Counted from the stretch's first letter, positions 8,282-17,320 are shown. The stretch is DNA of 40,769 nucleotides from Erysipelotrichaceae bacterium (GCA_016302195.1 JAEDOA010000003.1:1-40769); one strand, 5' to 3'. Numbers and translations: made by a program. The notes: a model not told the origin generated them from the sequence alone.

Positions 8282-10039
8282 TTACTCTACCTCCTTTACA
8301 TTAAATGCCTTTATCAATTTTTCGTGAATGTTATTAATAATATCAGGTTTCTTAACTTCTTCGCTTCTAGGATCTAACAACCATGTTTTCGCAAAGTGAG
8401 TATCACTAACCTTAAACATAGGAGGTTCTTCCAAGGTATCAATTCTTAAACAATAAGGATTTCTTGGCGCAAAAGCATCACCGACAATTGTATTATACAA
8501 TGATGGTGGCGTACCCATAATTGAATATAATTGAGTATTACGCTCTGCTAATTGTGGAAGTGAAGACAATAAAGCCCAAGTATATGGATGCTTAGGGTCA
8601 TAGAAGACATCTTCACATGTTCCAAGTTCAATAATCTGACCAGCATATAATACTGCTACACGATCAGCAATATTGGCAACAACGCCTAAGTCATGGGTAA
8701 TAAATACGATTGTATAACCAAATTCTTTTTGTAATTCTTTGATAAGTTTCAAAATCTGAGCCTGAATTGTTACATCCAATGCTGTTGTTGGTTCATCACA
8801 AATCAATATTTTAGGTTGACAACTCAAGGCAATAGCGATGACAATTCTCTGTCTCATACCACCACTGTACTGGAATGGATAATCATCATAACGATGTTCA
8901 GCATCAGGGATACCAACCTTAGCCATTAACTCTAATGCCTTTTTTCTTGCCTCTGACTCTGATACATTTTGATGTTTCATAATAACAGAGCTGATTTGCT
9001 TACCAATAGTCAATACTGGGTTTAATGAAGTCATTGGGTCCTGGAATACAGTAGCAATTTTTGTTCCTCTAACCTTGCACCAGTCGCTTTCGTGTTCCAT
9101 ATGGGCTAAATCCAATAGCGCATTTCCAACGTACTTGCTTTCATCTTCAGAAACATATCTTACTCTAATAGCAACCTTCTGGAAGATGTCATTTACTGTA
9201 TCTTCATCAGTAAAATCAACATCTTTCTTATAGGCTTCCTTGAATTGTTTCAATAACTGCTTGATTGTTTTACTTCTTTTAAATGAGCCAAAACGTGCAG
9301 TTGACAAATATATTTCTTTTGCAAATTTTTCATTTAGCAGCCCGTATTTTTCGTCAGCTGGTTTTGAAGTTTCCAATTCATACTCTTTATTTAGTTCTTC
9401 AAGTGTCTTTTTGAAGTTGTCATTGTACCCACGATCTGCTTTTGCATCATGTTTACGTTGAATTCTTTGTTTTTTAACTTCCTTTTCAAAGTCTTTGATT
9501 TGTTTCTCTAAAGCTTTGATATCATTTTTCATTGATTTAATAGCTTCTTTATCATTTTTCTTAGTTAAAGTAGCTAAAGTGTTTTTAGTTTCAACCAATT
9601 GGTGGTTTAATGCTTTTGCCTTTTTATCAATTTCAGCCTCTTCTTCGTTTGTCAATACAAAGCGAGCAGCATTTTCTGCTTCTAGTTTTTTGATTTTGTT
9701 ATAAGTTTCAACTGCTTGAGGATAACGGCAATATGTATCTAGTTTTTCCTTTGCATCTTTTATTATTTTTGCTGATTTTGAATCCTTTTGTGCTTCGGTA
9801 TAAGACAATTCATCGTCATTAAAAATAATCTTTCCTCTAGTAATGAAACCATTACTATCAAGCATACCAGCAAATGTTTTTGTGAATACTGATTTTCCTG
9901 AACCAGACTCACCAACGATTGCGATTGATTCATTCTCATATATATCTAAAGAAATACCACGGATAGCAGTTAATACTCTACCTCTTACATGGAATTTTAC
10001 ATCCAAATCTTTTACTGATAATAATACTTTCTTATCCAT
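8282..10039 (-). CDS. oppD: Oligopeptide ABC transporter ATPase OppD/AmiE with large internal insertion
   Basis: The partner ATPase of the importer. Walker A GESGSGKS (43-50), Q-loop FQDP (Gln333), signature SGGMRQR (392-398), Walker [13 protein letters not shown] (411-422) and H-loop His449 are complete. The peptide/nickel-type C-terminal region ([22 protein letters not shown]) is recognisable. Usual length is about 340-355 residues; here it is 585 because about 240 residues (roughly 82-318) separate Walker A and the Q-loop. The insertion is rich in Lys, Glu and Leu and its middle (about 135-225) looks like a coiled coil. The sequence resumes at [19 protein letters not shown] exactly as expected. 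ATG at 10039 follows GGAG. The reading frame stays open, so this is not a broken gene. Confidence 0.92.
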   Translation of the reverse strand: MDKKVLLSVKDLDVKFHVRGRVLTAIRGISLDIYENESIAIVGESGSGKSVFTKTFAGMLDSNGFITRGKIIFNDDELSYTEAQKDSKSAKIIKDAKEKLDTYCRYPQAVETYNKIKKLEAENAARFVLTNEEEAEIDKKAKALNHQLVETKNTLATLTKKNDKEAIKSMKNDIKALEKQIKDFEKEVKKQRIQRKHDAKADRGYNDNFKKTLEELNKEYELETSKPADEKYGLLNEKFAKEIYLSTARFGSFKRSKTIKQLLKQFKEAYKKDVDFTDEDTVNDIFQKVAIRVRYVSEDESKYVGNALLDLAHMEHESDWCKVRGTKIATVFQDPMTSLNPVLTIGKQISSVIMKHQNVSESEARKKALELMAKVGIPDAEHRYDDYPFQYSGGMRQRIVIAIALSCQPKILICDEPTTALDVTIQAQILKLIKELQKEFGYTIVFITHDLGVVANIADRVAVLYAGQIIELGTCEDVFYDPKHPYTWALLSSLPQLAERNTQLYSIMGTPPSLYNTIVGDAFAPRNPYCLRIDTLEEPPMFKVSDTHFAKTWLLDPRSEEVKKPDIINNIHEKLIKAFNVKEVE

Positions 10040-10050
10040 AATTATTTCTC

Positions 10051-11019
10051 CTACATATGTGTTCTAGGGTCAGAAGCATCGCCTAAATTTTGACCAACAA
10101 CGTATAATACGATTGTAATAATTGAAGTTAAGATAACTGGTGACCAGAATTCAAACTGCCATCCAGGTGTTAGCATACTTGCTTCGGCAGAAAATATGAT
10201 TTTACCTAGAGACATATCCTTCATACCCATTCCAATATAAGATAAGAATACTTCGTATGAAATATATGATGGAATTTCTGTTGCTGCTAAAGTAACAATA
10301 ACACTTGTCATAAATGGCAAAATGTTTTTAATTGCTATTGTAAATATTGAAGTACCCAAACATCTACTAGCAAGGTTATATTCTCTATCACGAATGATAA
10401 TAACCTGTGTTCTTATAAAGTAGGCGATTCCAAGCCATCCTGTTATTGTTAATGCAAATACCATTGTTCCAAATGAAGCTGTAAACAACATAACTAGCAC
10501 TGAAATCATCAAAATGTAAGGAATATTACCAATAATATTGTAAACCTCAGTCATAATCATATCGAACTTCTTTGAAAAGCCCCATACTGCTCCCAATACT
10601 ACACCCACAGACATATTAATAGCAGCACAAACAAATGCCAATGAAATTGAAATTCTAGCTCCATTCCACATTTGGTCAAATGTTGATTGTCCACTTGCTC
10701 CACTACCCAGTATCCATTTCAATGCGAAGCCATTTGCCTCAATTGCCTTTGAAGGACTTAAATGTTTTAATGCTCCATTTAAAAGATTTGAATCAGCATC
10801 ATATGGGAAGATTGCTGGATAGATATATGTAAATAAAATAATGAAGAGTAATAATGACAATATTACAATATTAATTTTCTTACGGAAGAATACCTTAAAT
10901 ACTGATTGCCAGTAAGAATATCTTGGTGCTGTGATTACTTCAGATTCTAGTGAGTCGTGATCTATACGGCTGAATAGTTCTTTTTCAGACATGTTATACT
11001 TTTTCTCTAAATCATTCAT
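10051..11019 (-). CDS. oppC: Oligopeptide ABC transporter permease OppC/AmiD
   Basis: An integral membrane subunit forming the translocation path with the OppB-like permease. The 322-residue length is normal. A cytoplasmic N-terminal tail of about 45 residues precedes the first helix (NIVILSLLLFIILFTYIYPA); an extracytoplasmic loop and the binding-protein-dependent transport domain follow. The coupling-helix region (EAA loop) falls around LAATEIPSYISYEVFLSYIG. The protein ends GQNLGDASDPRTHM, a common OppC ending. GGAGGTGCTGGT precedes the ATG at 11019, and there are 11 nt between its stop and the oppD start. Confidence 0.93.
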   Translation of the reverse strand: MNDLEKKYNMSEKELFSRIDHDSLESEVITAPRYSYWQSVFKVFFRKKINIVILSLLLFIILFTYIYPAIFPYDADSNLLNGALKHLSPSKAIEANGFALKWILGSGASGQSTFDQMWNGARISISLAFVCAAINMSVGVVLGAVWGFSKKFDMIMTEVYNIIGNIPYILMISVLVMLFTASFGTMVFALTITGWLGIAYFIRTQVIIIRDREYNLASRCLGTSIFTIAIKNILPFMTSVIVTLAATEIPSYISYEVFLSYIGMGMKDMSLGKIIFSAEASMLTPGWQFEFWSPVILTSIITIVLYVVGQNLGDASDPRTHM

Positions 11020-11030
11020 ACCAGCACCTC

Positions 11031-12599
11031 CTATCTATCCTTTGTCTCAAATGAAATTCTTGGGTCAACTAGAGACATCAAGATATCACCTAAAATAATT
11101 GAAACAATTGATAACAATGCATAGAACATAACCAGTCCAATAATTACACCATTATCATAAGCATTGATTGCCTTAGTTAACAAGTTACCAGCACCTGGAA
11201 CTACGTAAACTCTTTCTGTAATAATCGCTCCAGTAATAGCTCCTAAAATACTGCCGGGAATTCCATGAACGATAGGAATCATTGCGTTTTTAGAAATATG
11301 TTGAGAAAAGATTTCGCTTTCAGTTAAGCCACCGCTTCGAGCAAACTTGACATAATCAGAATTCATCTGATCAATCATATATCTTCTCATCCACTTCATT
11401 AAGTTGGCAATAGATGGTAATGCCAATGAAATAATAGGTAATACAAACATTGCTTTACTTGCGGTATCCATGACAAAAGTGGTAGGTAAACCAAAGGCAC
11501 CACCGATTGCTTTAAACATGAAGATATATGCCAATGATGGAACAGCAATAATAAAGATAATATACAGTGTTCCGAGTTTATCAATTAACTTGTCCTTATT
11601 TTTGGCCATAATAATTCCAAGTGGTAATCCAAGTAAATAAGCCATAATTGTTGCGATAATACCAATTACAAATGAATAACCAACCTTAGACATATTTTGT
11701 TTAAATGTTGTTACATCTGTATAATCGTCAACAAATCTACCAGCAAAAACTGCTGATTTATCTAATGAACCCGCTGCATACTTAGCTGAATGAAGATTAT
11801 CAGCGGTCATTTCTGTCAGACCTGATGGGAATGTTTGTTCCTCAAGTCTATATGAACCTTGTGTATTTGTCATAGTATCAAATACATCAATGCCCTTATT
11901 AACAACAAAAGATGTTCCCAACGAAATTGTCAAGAAATTCTGATGGATATAAGGGAATTCTCCATCAACATAGAACAAATATCTATGATTTGTTCCTGAA
12001 CCAATAATTGCTGGAGATAATTTTTCTCCTCCATATACTGGATCATATAATGTGAAAGTAAGTCTTCTTTCACCAGGGTAGTCCTCTACAGCATGGATAT
12101 TATCGATTTTAAACAAACCGGTAAAATATGAAGCCAGTCTAGAGAGAACTGAATAATCTTTATAAGCAAATAATTGAGGCTGTCCACCGTTAGCCACTTT
12201 ATTTACCAACATAACAGCATCTAATCTTTTTACCTTATATCCCATTGATTCGTAATATTCGGTAAACATTTGAGAATATTGTTTAGTTTCAGCACTATCT
12301 TTATCACTAGTACGACCCAGTTTAACAGCAAGCGCTTTAACATCTTCAGTTAATTCTCCATTTTTTACTAAAATATTTAAATAATCTGCATAAGATACAA
12401 AATCCAAATAACCATATTGTTCCCAGCGACTATACATATACACTGTTTTATTGTTATTTAACTGTTTAGAATATAATGGGTCAGTTGAAAAAATTAATGT
12501 ACGATCCATTAATGAGTACACTAAAATCATAACAATCATTACTACTGCGACAAGAGATACCAAACCATGTAATAAACGTTTAAATAGATATTTAATCAT
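11031..12599 (-). CDS. oppB: Oligopeptide ABC transporter permease OppB/AmiC type
   Basis: The second permease. I place the start at ATG 12599 (522 residues), which has AAGAGGTGG 8 nt upstream and begins MIKYLFKRLL, the typical OppB N-terminus. An upstream in-frame start at 12659 would translate an intergenic hairpin. After the first helix comes an extracytoplasmic domain of almost 300 residues, then the helices and coupling loop (RSGGLTESEIFSQHISKNAM) and the ending DILMSLVDPRISF. The large domain is far bigger than in E. coli OppB but resembles streptococcal AmiC, including the IIGSGTNHRYLFY and FPYIHQNFLTISLGTSF stretches, so it marks this system as Ami-type rather than new. Confidence 0.92.
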   Translation of the reverse strand: MIKYLFKRLLHGLVSLVAVVMIVMILVYSLMDRTLIFSTDPLYSKQLNNNKTVYMYSRWEQYGYLDFVSYADYLNILVKNGELTEDVKALAVKLGRTSDKDSAETKQYSQMFTEYYESMGYKVKRLDAVMLVNKVANGGQPQLFAYKDYSVLSRLASYFTGLFKIDNIHAVEDYPGERRLTFTLYDPVYGGEKLSPAIIGSGTNHRYLFYVDGEFPYIHQNFLTISLGTSFVVNKGIDVFDTMTNTQGSYRLEEQTFPSGLTEMTADNLHSAKYAAGSLDKSAVFAGRFVDDYTDVTTFKQNMSKVGYSFVIGIIATIMAYLLGLPLGIIMAKNKDKLIDKLGTLYIIFIIAVPSLAYIFMFKAIGGAFGLPTTFVMDTASKAMFVLPIISLALPSIANLMKWMRRYMIDQMNSDYVKFARSGGLTESEIFSQHISKNAMIPIVHGIPGSILGAITGAIITERVYVVPGAGNLLTKAINAYDNGVIIGLVMFYALLSIVSIILGDILMSLVDPRISFETKDR

Positions 12600-12633
12600 T
12601 TTATTCCACCTCTTTCTAAAATGCGCAACAAGG

Positions 12634-12653
12634 TGCGATTTTACTCGCACCCT
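12634..12653 (-). promoter_or_regulatory. Hairpin between oppA and oppB
   Basis: GGTGCGA and TCGCACC form a perfect 7-bp stem with a 6-nt loop in the 76-nt gap between the binding-protein gene and the permease gene. No T run follows directly. It may protect the 3' end of the oppA message or attenuate readthrough, a common way to make more binding protein than permease. Confidence 0.5.
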
Positions 12654-12675
12654 GTGCAATTAATCTAGTTTAATT

Positions 12676-14823
12676 TTAGTATACACCGATACACTTAATC
12701 ATATATCCGCCTGGAACCAATGTATCCAAGTATGAACTAGGATCACCATAGTCAGGGCCCCAACCAGAAATGTCGTATACGTCATAGTTATTTTCTAAGC
12801 CTGTAGAAACATAGTAACCAGCGGAGTAGAGTTCAGCAGCTGTGTTGCATTCTACTAAGTTAACAATAACTGCACCTTCTAATGCTGTTTCAATAGACTG
12901 TTTGAATGCTTTAGCTCTATTTAACATAGATTCAGAAGCAACATATGCTGGTAAATCAATGTAAACAGGGTTAACAGCAGAAACATTAACTCCAGCTTCC
13001 TTTAATTCCTTAACAGCTTGTTTTAATTCCTTCTGTGCATTTTGAACATTATACCAACCATCGAAACCTGTAGAAGAACCTACACCACCATCAGCAGTTG
13101 GATCCCAAACTGTAATCTTAACACCATCAGCATCAATTTGATCCTGCATGATCTGACCATAGAATGTGCCAGCTGGATAAGTCTTGCTCTTGCCATTGAT
13201 TTCTACTGTAACATCTTCTTCTAATGATACGAATTTACCAGGAGTATAAGAGTTAGTCAATGAATTTAATTTTAAATCTTCGCCAACTGATTGAGCGTTG
13301 TATGAAGCTCTATCAAATGCCATAGCGATTGCTCTACGGAAGTGAACGTTCTGCATAGCAGCCTTTGTCTTTTCAGCCTGGTTAACTGTTTTAGTTGATA
13401 CAGCAGCTGTTGTATCATTGAAGTTAGTGAATGTATAACGGTTCATATTTAAGAACATACCAAATGCAGTAGCATCTGTTGCAGAAACATAACTGTATTC
13501 ATCAAATACTCCATCTGTCTTAGCTTGAACAACAGCTGAAGAACCTAATCCACATCCATCTAATACATCATTCATTGTATCGTTATAAGCCTTTAATGGA
13601 TCTTGTCCATCATTGAATAACCAAACAATCTTCTTTAAGTTAACAGCATCCTTATTCCAGTAGCTTTCGTTAGCTGTGAATACTACAGAGTTTCCAGCAA
13701 CAACTGAAGCTGTGTAAGGTCCACAGTATACGATATTTTCTGGAGTAGTTCCATAAGCAATTTCACCTGCAACATGCTGGTATTCAGCAACACCAAATAC
13801 ACCACCCTTAGATAAGAAGTAAGCTCTATTCATTGGTGCGAATACGCCATAACCTAACATACTCATGAAGTAAGGAGTTGGTTGAGTTAATGTATATTGT
13901 AATGTGTATGTGTCTAATGCCTTAACGCCAACTTCTGAGAAGTCAACATCTCCAGCTACATATTCGTCAGCATTTACGATGTTAGCACCAGCAGCACCGA
14001 GCAAGTATTCTAGACCTTCTTGTGCATCCATACAGTGTTGAGCACCTGCAACGAAGTCATCAGCAGTAACTTCGCCAACTTCACGGCCTTGAACGTCAAC
14101 CCACTTAACACCCTGTCTGATTGTGAATGTGACAGTTAATCCATCATCACTAATTGAATGTGAAGTAGCTAATGCATACTGTTGTACGCCTTCAGCATCG
14201 TATTCCATTAATCCATCATATGTATTAACGATAGCTTCTGAGTCAGCAGCACGGCTTGTTGCAAGAACATCCCAAGTCTGAGGATCTGAAGTGTAACCTA
14301 AAGATCTTGAATCCTTTAAAGTATAGCCCTTATCTTTTAAGTAAGTTTTAACCCAACTTAAGTAAGTGCCTGTACCTTTTAATTCAGCATATTTAGCTTT
14401 CATTTCATCACGATCTGCTGTCTTAATTAATTCTTCAGTAACTACTTGAGTGTAATATCTATATGAGTCATTGCCCCATAATACAGCTGTTGAAGTATAA
14501 GGAGCAACACCACTAATAGAGTAATTACCACCATTAGATGATGTTGGAACATAAACTGCAGATTCCATTAATTTAGCTTCAGCTAAAGCCATTAATGCCC
14601 ATCTTTCAGAATTAGTTGTAGCTTCCTTAGCCTTTGAATACAAATCATTGTATTCGCCTAAGTTAGCTTCATAAAGAGTTGCAGATACTTCATTATATGT
14701 AGACCCGTCGATTTCTAGTGTAGCAGCTAAAGGTGAATTATCTTCTTCGACAGTTTCCTTTGAACAGCCTACCATTGAAACGACCATTAACATACTTAGA
14801 AGTACAACTAATAATTTTTTCAT
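12676..14823 (-). CDS. oppA: Oligopeptide-binding lipoprotein (AmiA/OppA family), apparently circularly permuted
   Basis: The surface receptor of the importer, with signal peptide and lipobox SMVGC (Cys20), 715 residues. Segment order is abnormal. Residues about 57-165 (EYNDLYSKAKEATTNSERW, AEAKLMESAVYVPTSS, GVAPYTSTAVLWGNDSYRYY) match what normally ends SBP_bac_5 proteins of the AmiA/AliA type: YDxL, a KR helix, LMxxAxxxPT, then the closing helices. Residues about 172-245 (YTSDPQTWDVLAT, NTYDGLMEYD, VTFTIRQGVKWVD) match the normal N-terminus. The chain ends shortly after GWGPDYGDPSSYLD, where about 110 more residues would usually follow. Total content equals a full-length protein, so this looks like a permutation, not a truncation. 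ATG at 14823 has AGGGAG upstream. Confidence 0.85.
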   Translation of the reverse strand: MKKLLVVLLSMLMVVSMVGCSKETVEEDNSPLAATLEIDGSTYNEVSATLYEANLGEYNDLYSKAKEATTNSERWALMALAEAKLMESAVYVPTSSNGGNYSISGVAPYTSTAVLWGNDSYRYYTQVVTEELIKTADRDEMKAKYAELKGTGTYLSWVKTYLKDKGYTLKDSRSLGYTSDPQTWDVLATSRAADSEAIVNTYDGLMEYDAEGVQQYALATSHSISDDGLTVTFTIRQGVKWVDVQGREVGEVTADDFVAGAQHCMDAQEGLEYLLGAAGANIVNADEYVAGDVDFSEVGVKALDTYTLQYTLTQPTPYFMSMLGYGVFAPMNRAYFLSKGGVFGVAEYQHVAGEIAYGTTPENIVYCGPYTASVVAGNSVVFTANESYWNKDAVNLKKIVWLFNDGQDPLKAYNDTMNDVLDGCGLGSSAVVQAKTDGVFDEYSYVSATDATAFGMFLNMNRYTFTNFNDTTAAVSTKTVNQAEKTKAAMQNVHFRRAIAMAFDRASYNAQSVGEDLKLNSLTNSYTPGKFVSLEEDVTVEINGKSKTYPAGTFYGQIMQDQIDADGVKITVWDPTADGGVGSSTGFDGWYNVQNAQKELKQAVKELKEAGVNVSAVNPVYIDLPAYVASESMLNRAKAFKQSIETALEGAVIVNLVECNTAAELYSAGYYVSTGLENNYDVYDISGWGPDYGDPSSYLDTLVPGGYMIKCIGVY

Positions 14824-14842
14824 AGTACTTTTTCTCCCTTCG

Positions 14843-14866
14843 TTAGAGGCATAAAAATGCTTCTAA
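14843..14866 (-). promoter_or_regulatory. 5' leader hairpin of oppA
   Basis: TTAGAAGCAT and ATGCCTCTAA pair over 10 bp with one mismatch around a TTTT loop, just downstream of the probable start point and 10 nt or so before the AGGGAG ribosome binding site. Such a 5' stem can stabilise mRNA. Confidence 0.45.
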
Positions 14867-14874
14867 TATTAAAT

Positions 14875-14902
14875 ATTTTACATTATTGAAAAAATATGTA
14901 AA
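14875..14902 (-). promoter_or_regulatory. Promoter of the oligopeptide transporter operon
   Basis: On the minus strand TTTACA (14897-14902) and TAAAAT (14875-14880) are 16 nt apart. The region is very AT-rich, so the call is moderate. The predicted start leaves a leader of about 45 nt containing a hairpin. Confidence 0.5.
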
Positions 14903-14989
14903 GATTTTTACAAAAATTTTTTTCTGATTAATTGTTAAATTTCCAATAAATGACAACTTTTTTTCATTTTTTATGAAAATATTTTCAAA

Positions 14990-15766
14990 CTATTTGTTAT
15001 CCTGCTTGATTAATTCTCTAATAGCTTCTACAGCAACTTTAATTGCTAAATCTGTATCATGAGCCTGTTTATTTTCCAAATTAGCCTTTGCTCTTTCCTG
15101 GTTTGCGACTACTAAGAAGCAAGAACCAACTCTAACATGCAAATAAGCTGCCACAATAAACAAAGCTGCCGATTCCATTTCACTAGCAACTGCACCAAGT
15201 TTTAACCAGGCATCCCATTTTCTTAATAACTGCTGCCCATTTGGCAATGTTTCAGGACGGTGTTGGCCATAGAAAGAATCCTTACATTGGACTACTCCAG
15301 CATGTACATTAGCATTAAGCTTTTTTCCAGCGGCAATTAGTGCATTTGTAACCTCCAAGGTTGGAATTGCTGGAAATTCTATTGGCGCATACTCTTTAGT
15401 AGTTCCTTCTGCCCTTATTGCACCGGTAGCCACCACTACATCTCCACCCTTGATGTCAAGCTGCATTCCACCACAAGTACCAATTCGAACAAAGGTATCA
15501 GCACCACATGCCACCAATTCTTCCATCGCAATTGATGCACTTGGCCCACCAATACCAGTAGATGTAACTGAAACCTTTACTCCATCAAGGTAACCAGTAT
15601 ATGTTACAAATTCTCTATTATCACCAACCAGTTTTGCATTGTCGAAATACTTCGCAATCTTTTCACATCTTTTTGGATCACCAGGCAAAATAACGTATTT
15701 TCCCACATCTTCTTTTCCTACACCAATGTGGTATTGCTTTCCTGTTCCTTCTGCATAATCAATCAT
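14990..15766 (-). CDS. udp: Uridine phosphorylase
   Basis: Cleaves uridine with phosphate to uracil and ribose-1-phosphate. The 258-residue NP-I fold protein shows [19 protein letters not shown] near the N-terminus, the phosphate/ribose region [26 protein letters not shown] and SEMESAALF (ribose-binding Met-Glu). The region [14 protein letters not shown] is characteristic of uridine phosphorylase rather than purine nucleoside phosphorylase. The ATG at 15766 follows AAAGGAGATATTAAT. It is a single-gene unit between the divergent RluA-type gene and the transporter operon. No strong terminator lies after it; only AT-only stems are seen at 14960-14989. Confidence 0.95.
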   Translation of the reverse strand: MIDYAEGTGKQYHIGVGKEDVGKYVILPGDPKRCEKIAKYFDNAKLVGDNREFVTYTGYLDGVKVSVTSTGIGGPSASIAMEELVACGADTFVRIGTCGGMQLDIKGGDVVVATGAIRAEGTTKEYAPIEFPAIPTLEVTNALIAAGKKLNANVHAGVVQCKDSFYGQHRPETLPNGQQLLRKWDAWLKLGAVASEMESAALFIVAAYLHVRVGSCFLVVANQERAKANLENKQAHDTDLAIKVAVEAIRELIKQDNK

Positions 15767-15809
15767 ATTAATATCTCCTTTATTTATATATTTTTTATTT
15801 GTTTATTAG

Positions 15810-15818
15810 ATTATAACA
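15810..15818 (-). promoter_or_regulatory. Extended -10 promoter of udp
   Basis: TGTTATAAT on the minus strand gives a perfect extended -10 element about 45 nt before the udp start codon. No convincing -35 box is seen, which is acceptable for extended -10 promoters. Confidence 0.55.
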
Positions 15819-15835
15819 CATTTCTGTTTTTATTA

Positions 15836-15841
15836 TATAAT
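15836..15841 (+). promoter_or_regulatory. Candidate -10 box directly before the RluA-type gene
   Basis: TATAAT ends 7 nt before the ATG at 15849, so a transcript starting at the normal distance would begin at or next to the start codon. No Shine-Dalgarno sequence is present in the gap. The surrounding sequence is AT-only, which lowers confidence. Confidence 0.35.
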
Positions 15842-15848
15842 TATAGAT

Positions 15849-16502
15849 ATGTTGGAGATAATCTACAAAGACACAGATATAGTCATTATTAGAAAACCGT
15901 ATGGCTTAGATTGTCAGTATCAAATACCTCAATTTCTTAAACAGCAGCTTAGTTGCGATATTTATACTGTTCATAGATTGGATACTATCGTAACTGGAGT
16001 TATGGTGTTCTGTTTAAATCAAAAATCAGCAGCCATTTTATCTAAAGAAATAACAGAAAAAGTTTTTAAGAAAGAATACCTGGCAATAATTGAGGGATGC
16101 TTTAAAGAACAACAGAATAGACTTACAGATTTATTGTTTCATGATAAAAAAGTAAACAAAACATATGTGGTAAAAAAGAAAAGAAAAGGTGTAAAAGAGG
16201 CCATACTGGAATACAGACAATTGTGCTCTATTAACAATAACTCTCTATTGTTAATTAGACTTTTAACAGGGAGAACCCATCAAATCAGAGTTCAGCTTGC
16301 TTCTAGAAGCCATCCAATTATTGGAGATGGAAAATATGGTAGCAATGATAATGGAAAAATTCAATTGTTTTGCTACCACATCAGCTTCGTACATCCAACT
16401 AACCAAATGGTGATGGATTTTAAATTATTACCTAGTCAAAGCTCACTATTTGACACTTTCAAAAATCACCTTAAGGAGGGAGAATTATGCGAAAAATATT
16501 AA
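15849..16502 (+). CDS. RluA-family rRNA/tRNA pseudouridine synthase
   Basis: Isomerises uridine to pseudouridine in RNA. The 217-residue protein is a bare catalytic domain without an S4 domain. The catalytic motif HRLDTIVTG (42-50) keeps the essential Asp45 but replaces the common TSG by VTG. LLTGRTHQIRVQLASRSHPIIGDGKYG is the second family signature. The RNA target cannot be assigned. The ATG at 15849 is favoured because IIYKDTDIVIIRKPYG, the usual start of the fold, begins at residue 4 and there is no later Met near the start. No ribosome binding site precedes it. It overlaps the next gene by 16 nt. Confidence 0.88.
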   Translation: MLEIIYKDTDIVIIRKPYGLDCQYQIPQFLKQQLSCDIYTVHRLDTIVTGVMVFCLNQKSAAILSKEITEKVFKKEYLAIIEGCFKEQQNRLTDLLFHDKKVNKTYVVKKKRKGVKEAILEYRQLCSINNNSLLLIRLLTGRTHQIRVQLASRSHPIIGDGKYGSNDNGKIQLFCYHISFVHPTNQMVMDFKLLPSQSSLFDTFKNHLKEGELCEKY

Positions 16503-17182
16503 CACTTATACTTTCACTACTAATGTTCTGCGGTTGCAGTAGACAGATTACTATCAACTTTATGGTAAAAGATCAGATTGCCTTTTCTGTAACCGGGAAA
16601 AGTCCGATTATATTAAATGAGCAAAACTTTCAAATTGATGATGAAATGATAAATTTATACGATTGGATAGATGAGAAGGGAACACCTATTGATTTTAGCC
16701 AGCCCTTTAAAAAGGATACCACTATTTATAGTAATGCCACTTTTAATTATTATATTTATTTCCAAGCAAATGGCCAAAATTACGACACTAAAATAGTAGA
16801 AGAGGGAAAACCCATTGTCCAACCTGAAAGAATCCCTACTATTGATGGTTTTATCTTTACTGGCTGGAAAGACAGTGATGGTAATCTTTTAGATGAGAAT
16901 ACAGTTTGCTCAAAAGACACCACTTACATTGCCCAATATAAGGAAACTGTTGAAAAAATCATAATTGTCAATGATGTAATTGAATTTGATTCTGCCGATT
17001 CGAATTGGCAGAGAGCTGGTGTTACTCATAATATGGGTTACCCTCTGACATTTACTCCATCCAACCCTGAAGTAGCAACTTATTATGATACCCATATATT
17101 CCCTCATTCAACTGGAACTTGTGTATTTACAATCACATCTGAATCAGGGATTGTAAAGTACTTAACTGTAATTGTGCATTGA
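16487..17182 (+). CDS. Lipoprotein with InlB-type beta-repeat
   Basis: A 231-residue surface lipoprotein: signal peptide and lipobox MFCGC (Cys17). Residues about 85-150 form an InlB B-repeat / Listeria-Bacteroides repeat (FQANGQNYDTKIVEEGKPI, then GFIFTGWKDSDGNLLDENT and TYIAQYK), a ubiquitin-like module found on many Gram-positive surface proteins. The preceding stretch (YDWIDEKGTPIDFSQPFKKD) looks like a second, worn repeat. The C-terminal 75 residues form a separate beta-rich domain. AAGGAGGGAG inside the end of the preceding gene drives its ATG, so the two are translationally linked. A terminator follows at 17249. Function unknown; adhesion or wall binding is possible. Confidence 0.8.
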   Translation: MRKILTLILSLLMFCGCSRQITINFMVKDQIAFSVTGKSPIILNEQNFQIDDEMINLYDWIDEKGTPIDFSQPFKKDTTIYSNATFNYYIYFQANGQNYDTKIVEEGKPIVQPERIPTIDGFIFTGWKDSDGNLLDENTVCSKDTTYIAQYKETVEKIIIVNDVIEFDSADSNWQRAGVTHNMGYPLTFTPSNPEVATYYDTHIFPHSTGTCVFTITSESGIVKYLTVIVH

Positions 17183-17248
17183 TATCGCAAATTTTATCTG
17201 CAGTTTGTTTTTGCGAAAACAACTCGTAGTTACACTGGAAAATTTATT

Positions 17249-17298
17249 ACCTGTACATTTTAGATTTACTATTAGGTCCTAAAAATACAGGTTTTTTT
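17249..17298 (+). terminator. Terminator after the InlB-repeat lipoprotein gene
   Basis: ACCTGTA pairs with TACAGGT, with an inner TTTTAG/CTAAAA helix, and is followed by seven T on the plus strand. Confidence 0.75.
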
Positions 17299-17320
17299 CT
17301 GAAATATAATTAACCATAAC

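Noticed and set aside
11031-12599. Large outside domain of the OppB-like permease as a novelty
   Set aside because: Streptococcal AmiC-type permeases have a comparable domain with similar stretches (GSGTxHxYL, HQNF), so it marks the subfamily.
12600-12659. N-terminal extension of the oppB-like permease starting at 12659
   Set aside because: It would translate the intergenic hairpin into a basic, non-conserved stretch; ATG 12599 has AAGAGGTGG upstream and gives the usual MIKYLFKRLL start.
14960-14989. Terminator after udp
   Set aside because: Only weak A/T stems (TTTTCAT/ATGAAAA) without G-C pairs beyond one; not enough for a terminator call.
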